DNA from: Alteribacillus persepolensis
GTDB taxonomy: Bacteria > Bacillota > Bacilli > Bacillales > Marinococcaceae
Direction of reading: 5' to 3'
Length of the DNA stretch: 64,000 bases
NCBI RefSeq assembly: GCF_900099605.1
Contig: NZ_FNDK01000011.1
Location: forward strand, 1 to 64,000
Shown: in pieces, positions 8,896 to 20,576 of the stretch
Layout of the letters: every line of letters starts with the position of its first letter
Position numbering within the stretch: the first letter of the stretch is position 1
The notes under the pieces: generated by a model
Seen by the model: the letters and a program-made list of their open reading frames with translations, nothing else
Databases searched by the model: none
What the model was told of the DNA's origin: nothing
Program-made: the position numbers and the translations under genes

Positions 8896-9768
8896 TTATT
8901 TTGCCACAGCTTGCGAAGCTTTTCCACTTGTCCCAAATTCCCTTATTTTCTCTTTCACCGATGTTTCCACGGCTTCAATCGCAGGTGACAAAATCAACCG
9001 AGGCTCATACACATTTTCATCCTCTGCCAATTTGTTTCGAACCGCTTTGGTCCACGCTTGAATGTTTTCGGTGTTCACATTAATCTTAGCATGTCCTAAG
9101 GTAATAGCCCGTTGAATGTGATGGGTTGGAATGCCTGTTCCACCGTGCAGAACAAGTGGTACTTGAGTGCGTTCTGAAATCTCTTTCATCTGTTCAAACC
9201 CCAGCTTCGGCTCTCCTTTGTAAGGACCATGTACGGAGCCAAGCGCAGCAGCAAGTGCATCAATCTTTGTTTCTTCTACTAAACGAATGCACTCTTTAAC
9301 ATCCGCATACTGCACACTTCCGGCAAGGCCGTCTTCTTGGCCGCCTACCGTTCCCACTTCTGCCTCCACAGACACCCCGCGAGAGTTTGCATAATCTGCA
9401 ACTTCTTTTGTCATGTTAATATTTTTTTCAATTGGATAGTGAGACCCATCAATCATCACGGATGTGAACCCTGCATCCATCGCTTGTTTACAACGTATGA
9501 CGCTTTGTCCGTGATCTAGATGGAGAGCGACTGGCACTGTAATATCTAAAGCATTATACAGCGTTTTCACCATTGCAGCGATATTTTTAAATCCACCGAG
9601 AAAATCTACCATACGGTCTGATGCAGCAATGATCATCGGCGATTTTTCTTCTTGGGCAACGCGTAAAAAAGCTGAAATAAACTCTAAATTGTTAATGTTG
9701 TACTGTCCTACAGCATAGCCTGCTTGCTTTGCTTCCGTTAACATTTCTTTCATTGATACTAATGTCAT
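8896..9768 (-). CDS. iolJ: 6-phospho-5-dehydro-2-deoxy-D-gluconate aldolase (class II FBA family)
   Basis: IolJ cleaves 2-deoxy-5-keto-gluconate 6-phosphate to dihydroxyacetone phosphate and malonate semialdehyde, the last ring-derived step of inositol catabolism. The 290-residue product (B. subtilis IolJ is also 290) has the class II aldolase zinc motifs: [22 protein letters not shown] and LHGGTGIP. I choose the ATG at 9768 because AAGGAG lies 8 nt upstream; the GTG at 9777 would overlap that site. IolR-like direct repeats are found about 40-75 bp upstream of the start. Fructose-bisphosphate aldolase activity is the alternative, but the iol context argues for IolJ. Confidence 0.9.
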   Translation of the reverse strand: MTLVSMKEMLTEAKQAGYAVGQYNINNLEFISAFLRVAQEEKSPMIIAASDRMVDFLGGFKNIAAMVKTLYNALDITVPVALHLDHGQSVIRCKQAMDAGFTSVMIDGSHYPIEKNINMTKEVADYANSRGVSVEAEVGTVGGQEDGLAGSVQYADVKECIRLVEETKIDALAAALGSVHGPYKGEPKLGFEQMKEISERTQVPLVLHGGTGIPTHHIQRAITLGHAKINVNTENIQAWTKAVRNKLAEDENVYEPRLILSPAIEAVETSVKEKIREFGTSGKASQAVAK

Positions 9769-9807
9769 TACACACACTCCTTATGATTGTTTATATACAT
9801 CTTAACA

Positions 9808-9841
9808 TCTTTTGATAACTTTTGATTATTTTTTGATAAAA
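9808..9841 (-). promoter_or_regulatory. IolR-type tandem operator upstream of iolJ
   Basis: Three TTTTGAT units start at 9810, 9820 and 9831, i.e. at about one helical turn. On the minus strand they read TTATCAAAAGA, TAATCAAAAGT and TTATCAAAAAA, matching the B. subtilis IolR repeat WRAYCAADARD at 10, 11 and 10 of 11 positions. Confidence 0.6.
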
Positions 9842-9996
9842 CAAATACCTTTAATTATTAATTTATGATATGATAAAAGAGAAATAGCATATTATCTATT
9901 TTCTTTTTTTGTAACAAATTTATTTTTTCTGGTTAACTAATGGCGAAAAGATAGAACGAGCAAAACGAACCAGCATGTACAAATAACTTGGACACT

Positions 9997-10012
9997 ATTG
10001 CACAAATGCAAT
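9997..10012. promoter_or_regulatory. Palindrome upstream of the tautomerase-SDR operon
   Basis: ATTGCA-caaa-TGCAAT, a perfect 6-4-6 inverted repeat 35 bp before the tautomerase start; a possible operator. Confidence 0.35.
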
Positions 10013-10046
10013 AAGAGTCAACTATTTTTATTCAGGGGGAGTTATT

Positions 10047-10436
10047 ATGCCACTACTACGATTTGACATAATAGAAGGCCGTAGTGACGAAGAGCTGAGA
10101 AAGCTGTTAGACGCTGCCCACACTGCTATGATAGAAGCGTTTGATGTACCAGATACTGACCGCTACCAAATGGTGCACCAGCATAAACCAGCTGAAATGA
10201 TCATTAAGGACACAGGACTTGGCCTTGTGCGCACCGATAATGTCGTAGTCATCAGCATAGTCAGCAAAACAAGAACACAAGAGAAAAAACAGAAACTCTA
10301 CCGTTTGATGGTAGAAAAGCTAGCAAGAGAATGCGGATTGGCGCAAGAAGATATTATGATAAACATAGCAGAAAATAACGATGCCGATTGGAGTTTTGGC
10401 AATGGAGAAGCACAGTTTTTAACTGGGAAGCTGTAA
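10047..10436 (+). CDS. Tautomerase family protein (YusQ-like)
   Basis: A 129-residue protein beginning MPLLRFDIIEGR, so that the mature N-terminal proline typical of the tautomerase superfamily (Pro1 as general base) is available. The length and the internal pattern fit the larger Tautomerase_2 group rather than 60-residue 4-oxalocrotonate tautomerases. A GGGGGAG site lies 7 nt upstream. The SDR gene follows after 42 bp in the same direction, a pairing also seen in B. subtilis yusQ-yusR. A keto-enol tautomerisation feeding the dehydrogenase is a reasonable inference; the substrate is not known. Confidence 0.8.
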   Translation: MPLLRFDIIEGRSDEELRKLLDAAHTAMIEAFDVPDTDRYQMVHQHKPAEMIIKDTGLGLVRTDNVVVISIVSKTRTQEKKQKLYRLMVEKLARECGLAQEDIMINIAENNDADWSFGNGEAQFLTGKL

Positions 10437-10478
10437 CAGAATGAAAGAAGAACATACACGAAGGGAGGAAATGAATTT

Positions 10479-11252
10479 ATGCGTTTGAAACATAAAACCG
10501 CTCTTATTACCGGCGGGAGCAGCGGTATTGGCGGAGCAATTGCCGCAGCGTTTGCAAAAGAAGGTGCTTCTGTGATGGTGGCAGCAAGAACAGAAGAAGC
10601 CTTGAGAAAAAAAGCACAAGAACTTACCAAATGGAACGGCTCCATCAACTACATCGCTGGAGATGTGTCAAATGAAAGAGATGTAAAACACATCGTGCAA
10701 ACAACAAAAAAACTATTTGGAAGTATTGATATTCTTGTGAATGCTGCCGGAATAACGATGGTTTCTCCTTCTGAAGAGTTACATATCAATGAATGGAACA
10801 AATGCATGGACATTAACGCTACCGGAACTTTTCTAATGTCCCAAGAAACTGGCAGGCAAATGATAGAGCAGCACACGGGCGGCAAAATTATTAATATTAC
10901 GTCCATCGCAGCCCATGCAGGTATCCCGCAACGTGCAGCATATGCTGCCAGTAAAGGAGCAGTACGCCAGCTAACAGAAACATTAGCCCTGGAGTGGGGA
11001 AAGTACAACATTCAAGTGAATGCTATTAGTCCTGGATATGTTCAGACACCGCTTTTCAATGAATTAGCGGAAAAAGGGGAGCACAATGTAACACAATTGG
11101 AAAACCGCATTCCACTCGGAAGGTTAGCTTATCCCGAAGATATCGCCGGCCCTGCCACGTTTCTTGCTTCTAGTGAGTCTGATTACGTAACAGGTGTTAT
11201 TCTTAAAACAGACGGCGGCTGGCTCGTTAACGGCCATTTATCTGCACACTAA
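10479..11252 (+). CDS. Short-chain dehydrogenase/reductase
   Basis: A classical 257-residue SDR. It has the cofactor motif TGGSSGIG (residues 11-18), the NAAG motif near 88, the catalytic serine in ITSIAAH and the YAASK motif with catalytic Tyr and Lys near 155-159, plus the C-terminal GGWLVNG. Its closest recognisable subgroup is gluconate 5-dehydrogenase / 2-deoxy-D-gluconate 3-dehydrogenase-like enzymes, which would fit an inositol/sugar-acid setting. It is co-directional with the preceding tautomerase and probably co-transcribed. The start has GGGAGGAAA upstream. Confidence 0.85.
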   Translation: MRLKHKTALITGGSSGIGGAIAAAFAKEGASVMVAARTEEALRKKAQELTKWNGSINYIAGDVSNERDVKHIVQTTKKLFGSIDILVNAAGITMVSPSEELHINEWNKCMDINATGTFLMSQETGRQMIEQHTGGKIINITSIAAHAGIPQRAAYAASKGAVRQLTETLALEWGKYNIQVNAISPGYVQTPLFNELAEKGEHNVTQLENRIPLGRLAYPEDIAGPATFLASSESDYVTGVILKTDGGWLVNGHLSAH

Positions 11253-11558
11253 GAAAAGCGCAAACGTCTTAAAAGAAGAAAGTTCAGCCAAGGTAAAAAA
11301 TCCTGCTAAGTTTATGAATATCCTATTCCAGACACAGAAGCCACCGCCTCCTGCATAAGTATTCCCGAACTACCCCCTTCCTGTCGAAGCCCGCGACCTG
11401 CCCCGTTGCACGTATATGACTTTCCTTTACATGTTGACAACACCAATCCTTTACTCCATGCGGCTACCCATACAGCCCTTTTTCCGATTTTATAAGGTTT
11501 GTTGTTTGGATGAACGTAGACCCTCTCGTATGAATGGCTCTTCAGGTTCGCTGGCCGC

Positions 11559-11690
11559 GGGCAAGGCTTCAGCTAACCGACGGGAGATCACCGTCGGGTG
11601 GATCTTCAGCTCTTGCTTCGACGCACAGGACGTGCTAGTGTCGGCGTTAGCCACACGATGTGGCTGGTCTTAGCCGACGCCCCGCAGTCA
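11559..11690. ncRNA. Structured repeat unit with several perfect stems (possible RNA)
   Basis: Nested complementarity: GCAAG 11561 / CTTGC 11612 enclosing CCGACGG 11577 / CCGTCGG 11591; GCAC 11623 / GTGC 11632; GTCGGC 11640 / GCCGAC 11673 enclosing AGCCAC 11649 / GTGGCT 11660. No promoter or terminator is obvious and the strand is undetermined. Confidence 0.35.
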
Positions 11691-12107
11691 CCTCCCCCGA
11701 TAGCCATTCAGGATAGGAGAACGAAAAAACACTCCAACATTCTTTTTTCATGTACCAAAGAAAAGCAAGCGCCTTAAAAGAGAGACGTTCGGCGACGGTG
11801 AAGGAACTTCTGTTCTGTAAGGTACTTCTACTAAAAACGCACACGTCCTGCGGCGGGCGTTGAATTCACCACATCCTGTGGAAGGACTTCCTGTGACAAC
11901 ACCGAATGGACCCCCATCCTGGGAGCCCGCGACAAGTCCTGGATCTTTCGCACAGAGCCCGGAGTCGAAAGGAAAGACAGAGGATGTTCAACTAAAACCA
12001 CCACGTCCTGTGGCAACGCTGAACCGACCCACGTCGTGTGCGCCTGAGCGGGCAGGCGCTTTTTCTAGACCATGAAAACGCCAAACTTTTATACGTTCTT
12101 ACCTTAC

Positions 12108-12156
12108 AAAAAAGCCATGGTCACCGTCTCTCTGGATGGCGCCCATAGCTTTTCCG
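12108..12156 (-). terminator. Terminator of the iolBCDEGI operon
   Basis: On the minus strand AAAAGCTATGG pairs with CCATGGCTTTTTT, ending in six T residues, about 40-85 bp after the iolI stop. Confidence 0.65.
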
Positions 12157-12192
12157 TTTAGAGGCTTTTGATACAGACCCTTTTTGCGTTTT

Positions 12193-15046
<2,854 letters not shown>

Positions 15047-15066
15047 AAGCGCCTCCCCCTTTACCA

Positions 15067-16980
15067 TTAGTACTTCTTTGCTGTCTCAAGCATTTTTTCT
15101 TTAAATGCGTAAGCCTCTTGAATGCTTTCTCTCTCTGATACTTCTGCTACTCCAAGGTTCCACCAGCTTCCCTTATAACCATCTGTCATCGTCTTTGGCA
15201 GAACTTTCATTTCAATTAATGTAGAACAGTCTTGTTTTTTTGCATCTTCTATAGCTGCTTTTAATTCTTCTTCTGTGTTGGCGCGGTACACTTTAGCACC
15301 GTATCCTTCCGCTACTTTTGCATAATCGATGTTTACAATATCATGATTGGCCGTACGGAATTCACAGTGATAGCTGCCTCCGCCATGATCCATTTGCAAG
15401 TTGTTAATACAACCGTATCCCGCGTTATCAAAGAGAAGGATATTTATTTTTTCATGATACTGCAATGACGTAATAAACTCGGAATGAAGCATGAGAAAGC
15501 TTCCATCTCCAACCGCTGCATATACTTCTTTATCCGGTTCTGCAAGTTTCACTCCTAATGCTCCGGAAATCTCGTACCCCATACAAGAGTAACCATACTC
15601 TAAGTGATATGTGTTTGGTGTATTTGTCTCCCACAGACGCTGCAAATCACCTGGCAGCGACCCTGCTGCACATACCACAACAGCATCTTCATCTACCGCT
15701 TGATTGGCTGTCAGCAAGGCATTCGTTTGCGGAAACTCTGTACCCAATGTATCAGCGTATTCATTCATTATTTCTTGAGAAAAGTGGCCTTTGATCTCCG
15801 GGTCAAAGTTTTCTCGATTGAATGTAATAGAACGCAGCCGCTCACGTTCACGCGTCCACTCTTGTTTGCGTTCTTGAATGGATGATCCGTGCTGGCTTTT
15901 ATATCCTTCTAACAGCGGCATCAGCTGTTCCAATGTGGTACGGGCATCGGCAACGACTTGGAACGCATCAAGCTTATAGGCTTGCATCCTGCTAACATTA
16001 ATGTTTAGAAATGCAGCTTTTTTAAAATCAAATACTGTTTTGGACGATGTGGCAAAGTCTGTATAACGAGTGCCGATGCCAATCACCAAATCGGCTTCCT
16101 GCGCTGCTTGATTAGCTGCTCTTGTGCCGGTAATGCCAAGTCCGCCCAAGTTATTTTTAAATGAATGCTCCACGGCCGATTTGCCTGCCTGCGTTTCAGC
16201 TAGCGGAATATCATATTCCTTTGAGAACGCCGTCAGAGCCTCACGGGCTTCTGAATATTTCACTCCGCCGCCGGCAACAATGAGCGGTTTTTTACTCGCT
16301 TTAATCTTTTCAACAGCTCCCTGTAACTCACGCTCTGTCGGCAGCGGCCGATCCACATAATGGATGCGCTTTTGGAAAAACTCTTCATCAAAGTCAAATG
16401 CTTCTCCCTCTACATCCTGAGAAATACATACTGTCGCAGGACCCGCTTTCGCTGGATCGGTCATTACTTCAAACGCACGAATTAAGCTTGACATTAACTG
16501 TTCCGGCCGCTGCACCCGGTCCCAATAGCGAGACACTGGCTGCAATGCATCATTTGTTGTAATAGCCATGCTGTGTTCTTGTTCCACTTGCTGCAAGACA
16601 GGGTCTGGCTGCCTTGTCGCATATGTGTCTGCCGGAAGAAGCAGTACAGGAATGTTGTTGGCAAGTGCGGTTGCTGCCGCTGTTGTTAAGTTCGCAGATC
16701 CAGGACCGCTGGATGATGTTAATGCAAAAATTTTTTTACGAAGCTTTTGCTTGCTGTAAGCGATTGCTGCGTGCGCCATGCCCTGTTCATTTTTTCCTTG
16801 AATGACCTTCAAATGGCCCGAATCTTGTTCTAATGCTTGCCCAATCCCTAATACATTCCCATGTCCGAAAACGTTAAAAACCCCTTCGACAAACGGAAAT
16901 TCTTCACCATCTGCATGAATATACTGGTGATTTAAAAATTTAACCAGCGCTTGTGCTGTTGTTAATCGAATCGTTCCCAT
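15067..16980 (-). CDS. iolD: 3D-(3,5/4)-trihydroxycyclohexane-1,2-dione hydrolase (TPP-dependent)
   Basis: IolD hydrolytically opens the carbocycle to 5-deoxy-glucuronate, the ring-opening step. The 637-residue length equals B. subtilis IolD. It is a thiamine-diphosphate enzyme of the acetolactate synthase type: catalytic glutamate in GKNEQGMAH (Glu65), FAD-fold middle domain, and the C-terminal TPP motif GDGSF followed by DNAGYG. The ATG has GGGGCG upstream. It sits between iolC (12-bp gap) and iolE. Confidence 0.95.
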   Translation of the reverse strand: MGTIRLTTAQALVKFLNHQYIHADGEEFPFVEGVFNVFGHGNVLGIGQALEQDSGHLKVIQGKNEQGMAHAAIAYSKQKLRKKIFALTSSSGPGSANLTTAAATALANNIPVLLLPADTYATRQPDPVLQQVEQEHSMAITTNDALQPVSRYWDRVQRPEQLMSSLIRAFEVMTDPAKAGPATVCISQDVEGEAFDFDEEFFQKRIHYVDRPLPTERELQGAVEKIKASKKPLIVAGGGVKYSEAREALTAFSKEYDIPLAETQAGKSAVEHSFKNNLGGLGITGTRAANQAAQEADLVIGIGTRYTDFATSSKTVFDFKKAAFLNINVSRMQAYKLDAFQVVADARTTLEQLMPLLEGYKSQHGSSIQERKQEWTRERERLRSITFNRENFDPEIKGHFSQEIMNEYADTLGTEFPQTNALLTANQAVDEDAVVVCAAGSLPGDLQRLWETNTPNTYHLEYGYSCMGYEISGALGVKLAEPDKEVYAAVGDGSFLMLHSEFITSLQYHEKINILLFDNAGYGCINNLQMDHGGGSYHCEFRTANHDIVNIDYAKVAEGYGAKVYRANTEEELKAAIEDAKKQDCSTLIEMKVLPKTMTDGYKGSWWNLGVAEVSERESIQEAYAFKEKMLETAKKY

Positions 16981-16992
16981 TACATGTCGCCC

Positions 16993-17985
16993 CTAGCTTT
17001 TAATAGTGTTATTTTCTTCAATTAATGCTTCAATTTCTTCAACCGCCGGCATCGCTTCTGAAGAACTGTGCTTGCTGACGACAATTGATGCCGAGGCACT
17101 TCCATACTTCAACGCTGTCTCAATATCTTTTCCGCAAACAAGAGCATAAAGAAAAGCGGAAGCATAAGAGTCACCAGCTCCAAATGTTTTTAACACTTTT
17201 GTTTTGTACGCTCTTCCCCGATACGTTTCACCAGAACGAGTGTAAGCATAAGAACCGTCTACACCATGCTTAATGACTACAAGCTCTGGCTCATGTTGGA
17301 AAAGGTAATCAACCGTCGCTTGGTTTTCTCCTTTACCCAATCGGTGTTCCATGACATCGTATTCCTCGCGAGTACCAACTACAATGTCTGCCTTTTCAGC
17401 AACTAATGAATAATACACTGCTGTTTCTTCTGCCGACTTCCATGTGTAAGGACGGTAATCTAGTTCAAACACCACTTTAATACCATTTTTCTTCGCCAGA
17501 TGTACCGCTTTTAGCGCTGCTTCTCGAGATGGACTTTGAGCAAGTGCGGTGCCAGAGATTAACAGTAATTTCGTTCGTTTAATATAGTCTTCATGAACCT
17601 CCGCTGGTTCTAGATATAAATCTGCTGCTTCTTCACGATACATGAGAATGCTGCATTCTTCCGGGCTTAATATCTCAGTGAACGTCAATCCCGTTTTCCG
17701 CCCCTCTGTATCGACAACCATGCTGGATGTGTCAATGCCCTGTCCATTCATGTACTGCTCAATAAAACGTCCGTGCTGATCATCTGGAATTTTACCAATA
17801 AATCCAGCTTTCAACCCAAGCTTAGAACTTCCAATCGCAATATTTGCAGGAGAGCCTCCTACATATTTTTTGAAAGTCATTGTCTCTTCCATTGGACGAT
17901 TATATTCGACAGCATTCAAATCCACACATGCCCGGCCAACCGCAATAACATCAAATTCTTTGTCCGCTGCAAGTGAAATGTTCAT
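16993..17985 (-). CDS. iolC: 5-dehydro-2-deoxygluconokinase
   Basis: IolC phosphorylates 2-deoxy-5-keto-gluconate with ATP, giving the substrate of the IolJ aldolase. The 330-residue PfkB-family kinase has the N-terminal signature region GRACVDLNAVEYNRP and GGSPANIAIGSSKLG, and the C-terminal signature TFGAGDSYASAF with the catalytic Asp. I chose the ATG at 17985 (MNISLAADKEF) because AAGGGGAG lies about 9 nt upstream; the longer frame adds a 15-residue charged leader. It is followed by iolD and preceded by iolB with a 50-bp gap. Confidence 0.95.
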   Translation of the reverse strand: MNISLAADKEFDVIAVGRACVDLNAVEYNRPMEETMTFKKYVGGSPANIAIGSSKLGLKAGFIGKIPDDQHGRFIEQYMNGQGIDTSSMVVDTEGRKTGLTFTEILSPEECSILMYREEAADLYLEPAEVHEDYIKRTKLLLISGTALAQSPSREAALKAVHLAKKNGIKVVFELDYRPYTWKSAEETAVYYSLVAEKADIVVGTREEYDVMEHRLGKGENQATVDYLFQHEPELVVIKHGVDGSYAYTRSGETYRGRAYKTKVLKTFGAGDSYASAFLYALVCGKDIETALKYGSASASIVVSKHSSSEAMPAVEEIEALIEENNTIKS

Positions 17986-18035
17986 AGAATCACTCTCCCC
18001 TTTTTCTCTTTTCATGCCTTTGAATGACACACGAT

Positions 18036-18848
18036 TTATTTAATGATCCATTTGTGATCCGGATCGTTATGAAACTTCCAAATGCGTTTGGGTCCTGCCA
18101 TTACATTTAAATAATAAGACGTATACCCTTCTGGTACACCAACTGGATGATAGCCTTTTGGCACAATCACCATGTCTCCATTTTCAACCGTCATTGTTTC
18201 ATCTAACGAGCGGTCATCTGTGTATACACGTTGAAAAACAAAGCCTTGACCAGGGTCTTGTTCATGATAATACGTTTCTTCTAGCATCGATTCTTCTGGA
18301 AGATTGTCTTGATCATGTTTATGAGGCGGATAACTGGACCAGTTTCCACTCTCTGTAAACACCTCTACAACAAGAAGACTGTTTGCTGCTGGGTGGTCAT
18401 CAGGCAATATATTATGAACCATTCGCTTGTTGCTGCCTTGCCCGCGATGCTCTGCGCCAATGTCATCTGCTTTGATAAGCTTCGTTGGCAATTGTTTTTC
18501 CGATCGAGAGTAGCACAGGGCAACCCGCGCCTTGGATTCTGCCTTTACCTCAAATGACTGGTCATTAGAAATATACACACTGTCGGTTGGCTTTTTTTCA
18601 AATACCGATGCACGAGTCCCAATGTTTTCAAATGTTTCCACTCCATCAGTAACGGTAATCTTTCCTGTTAGAGCGACAACACAAACTTCCTGTTTCGCTA
18701 ATGCCTCTTTGTATAAGGCACCTGGTTCTACGTCAATCATTTTAAAATGAACGTACTCCAGATCGGAGTTATTGGATGTAATATCATGAACGAGTGATAC
18801 ACCATTTTCCAACTGTTGACGCACTGGTTTCTTTAACAAATGACTCAT
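18036..18848 (-). CDS. iolB: 5-deoxy-glucuronate isomerase
   Basis: IolB converts 5-deoxy-glucuronate to 2-deoxy-5-keto-gluconate. The 270-residue bicupin has the metal-binding region YPPHKHDQDNLPEESMLEE and the later GYHPVGVPEGY block typical of the family. It is the first gene of the leftward iolBCDEGI operon. GAGGAGG lies about 11 nt before the ATG. A palindromic operator lies 31 bp upstream in the leader, and a -35/-10 pair and IolR-like repeats lie further upstream. Confidence 0.95.
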   Translation of the reverse strand: MSHLLKKPVRQQLENGVSLVHDITSNNSDLEYVHFKMIDVEPGALYKEALAKQEVCVVALTGKITVTDGVETFENIGTRASVFEKKPTDSVYISNDQSFEVKAESKARVALCYSRSEKQLPTKLIKADDIGAEHRGQGSNKRMVHNILPDDHPAANSLLVVEVFTESGNWSSYPPHKHDQDNLPEESMLEETYYHEQDPGQGFVFQRVYTDDRSLDETMTVENGDMVIVPKGYHPVGVPEGYTSYYLNVMAGPKRIWKFHNDPDHKWIIK

Positions 18849-18878
18849 CTATAAAAGCCTCCTCAAACGAACTGATTT

Positions 18879-18892
18879 TGAAATCGATTTCA
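18879..18892. promoter_or_regulatory. Perfect palindromic operator in the iolB leader (cre/LacI type)
   Basis: TGAAATCGATTTCA, a 14-bp perfect palindrome. With the preceding T it fits the cre consensus completely. It lies about 110 bp downstream of the predicted transcription start, where a bound repressor could act as a roadblock. Confidence 0.65.
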
Positions 18893-19004
18893 TTATATTT
18901 AAAAATAAATAATGTGCATAGAAAATGACGATAGTTTTAATCAAAACCACAGCTTGCTGCCCATACACACCTGCTGTTTCACGCTCATCATGATTTCTGT
19001 TTTT

Positions 19005-19033
19005 AGAATAATATGAATAATAGCTTCAGTCAA
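19005..19033 (-). promoter_or_regulatory. Predicted sigma-A promoter of the iolBCDEGI operon
   Basis: On the minus strand TTGACT (19033-19028), a 17-nt spacer, then TATTCT (19010-19005). IolR-like repeats abut its upstream edge. Confidence 0.5.
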
Positions 19034-19037
19034 TAAA

Positions 19038-19070
19038 ACTTTTGAAAATTTTGATTATATTTTGATAAAT
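19038..19070 (-). promoter_or_regulatory. IolR-type tandem repeats upstream of the iol promoter
   Basis: TTTTGA units start at 19040, 19049 and 19060, the last two 11 bp apart as at the iolJ site. Minus-strand units match WRAYCAADARD with one to two mismatches each, the best being TAATCAAAATT. Confidence 0.5.
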
Positions 19071-19210
19071 GTATGATGACTAATTATTATTTATGCCAAT
19101 GTTAATAACAACTGTACAATAATCGAAGCAGCAGCTGGTATCATTAAAAGATAAGCGCCTCCCATTCACTGCAACGTACGCTGAAAAAGACAGAGGAGCT
19201 TCTTACATTT

Positions 19211-19224
19211 TGTAATCGATTTCA
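19211..19224. promoter_or_regulatory. Second palindromic operator upstream of the iol promoter
   Basis: TGTAATCGATTTCA, one base from the perfect palindrome at 18879 and about 330 bp from it on the far side of the promoter; a looping pair is possible. Confidence 0.5.
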
Positions 19225-19369
19225 ACAAACACATTGTGTACCTACCATTATTCTTCTTTATGTATCTTACTCTACAACAATCTCCCCTGCATGTAAACGC
19301 TTTTATCCAAAAATGCTCTTTATCTCCCAGCTGCAATGAACAGCCGGGAGAAAAGGAAAATGGCGGTTT

Positions 19370-20302
19370 TTATCGGAAAACACGATCAATATGGGCAACT
19401 TCGTCATCTGTTAAAGCAACATCTAACGTTTTTAAATTATCCAATACTTGTTCGGAACGCTTCGCTCCTGGAATTAAGACATCTATTGCATCACGAGTTA
19501 AGTACCATGCAAGCACAACGTGAACGACATCTACTCCTTTACTTTCAGCGATTGGGCGCAGCTTGTCCACTTTCGCTAAATTGTTCTTGAATTCTTCCCC
19601 TTGGAGGTGAGGAAAATCTGCGCGAAGATCATCAAACGTCATATCGCTTGTATATTTGCCGGCTAAAATACCTGCTGCCAATGGGAAAAACGGAATGAAG
19701 GAAATATTATTCTCTTTGCAGTATGGAAGAAAATCTTCTTCTGCTTCACGCTGAATAAGGTTATAATTGCCTTGGTACACATCTACGTGTCCATCTTTAT
19801 TTGCTTCTTTTAATTGTTCGATGGAGAAGTTAGACACACCAATACTTCGGATTTTTCCTTCTTCTTTTAACTCTTGTAATGCTGCAACCGCTTTGTCTTT
19901 CGGTGTTTCTTCATCTGGAAAATGAATGTAATAAAGATCGATGTATTCTGTTTGTAAGCGGTGAAGGCTTTCTTCTACTGATTGACGCAAAAACTCTGGA
20001 GAATTATCCATAACTTCTTTTCCATCAACAAACTTTTGTGCCCCTTTTGTCGCTAAAACGATTTCATCTCTTTTTCCAGATTCTTTTACAACCTCTCCTA
20101 CTAACTCCTCAGAACGTTTTGGACCGTAAATAAATGCGGTATCTAAAAAATTAATTCCATTATCAATAGCAGTGCGAACAAGATCTTTTCCCTGTTCTTC
20201 ATCCAAATGATTATACAAATTATGTCCGCCGACAGCGTTCGTCCCCAGCCCCACCGGATTTACATACAAACCTGATTTCCCTAATTCTGCTTGTTTTGCC
20301 AC
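19370..20302 (-). CDS. iolS: Aldo-keto reductase of the inositol cluster
   Basis: The 310-residue protein has the same length as B. subtilis IolS and shares long blocks ([51 protein letters not shown]). The AKR catalytic tetrad is seen as Asp54, Tyr59, Lys86 and His127. IolS reduces or oxidises carbonyls with NADP(H) in vitro in related proteins; its exact role in inositol metabolism is unsettled. The start is GTG behind GGAGGACGG. It is divergent from the LacI regulator, the position that iolS has relative to iolR in B. subtilis being adjacent. Confidence 0.88.
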   Translation of the reverse strand: MAKQAELGKSGLYVNPVGLGTNAVGGHNLYNHLDEEQGKDLVRTAIDNGINFLDTAFIYGPKRSEELVGEVVKESGKRDEIVLATKGAQKFVDGKEVMDNSPEFLRQSVEESLHRLQTEYIDLYYIHFPDEETPKDKAVAALQELKEEGKIRSIGVSNFSIEQLKEANKDGHVDVYQGNYNLIQREAEEDFLPYCKENNISFIPFFPLAAGILAGKYTSDMTFDDLRADFPHLQGEEFKNNLAKVDKLRPIAESKGVDVVHVVLAWYLTRDAIDVLIPGAKRSEQVLDNLKTLDVALTDDEVAHIDRVFR

Positions 20303-20468
20303 TTATACCGTCCTCCATTCACTCATTGATGAAATATTTATCTTACAGTTTCAAATAGTAAAAGAAGCTCTTCCAATTTTCAAACATAAACGGTTCCATT
20401 TTTCAAAAAACCTTTCATTATTTTGTTTGTATTCGTCTGCATTGGTTAAAATAGAGTGCAGACAACAC

Positions 20469-20482
20469 CGAAAACGGTTTCA
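20469..20482. promoter_or_regulatory. Possible cre or auto-operator upstream of the LacI gene
   Basis: CGAAAACGGTTTCA is a near-palindrome of the LacI/CcpA type about 95 bp before the regulator start, in the iolS-lacI intergenic region. Confidence 0.4.
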
Positions 20483-20576
20483 TTTTTCTTGAAATTCATT
20501 ACAAGAATGATTAAGATGATGGATAGCCCTTTTTTTTTAATAAGTAAAACCATCAGGAAGAGAGTAGGAATAGAAA

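Larger units (their letters stand above)
11253..12192. repeat. GC-rich repeat mosaic without genes
   Basis: About 940 bp between convergent operons. The first part repeats an AGAAAAGCGCAAACGTCTTAA start. 11540-11690 is a structured block described separately. From about 11757 to 12066 the sequence starts AAAGCAAGCGCC and ends GGCAGGCGCTTTTT, and contains at least three variants of CACGTCCTGTGGC (11846, 11870, 12000). Frames are broken and no ribosome binding site is seen. The pattern resembles degenerate intergenic repeats of Bacillaceae. Confidence 0.6.

Noticed and set aside
11846-12045. CRISPR-like array from repeated CACGTCCTGTGGC
   Set aside because: Repeats are imperfect, short and irregularly spaced, and no cas genes are present.
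11416-12075. Several 61-85-codon frames in the GC-rich repeat mosaic
   Set aside because: They follow repeat units on both strands, have no ribosome binding sites and no protein-like pattern.
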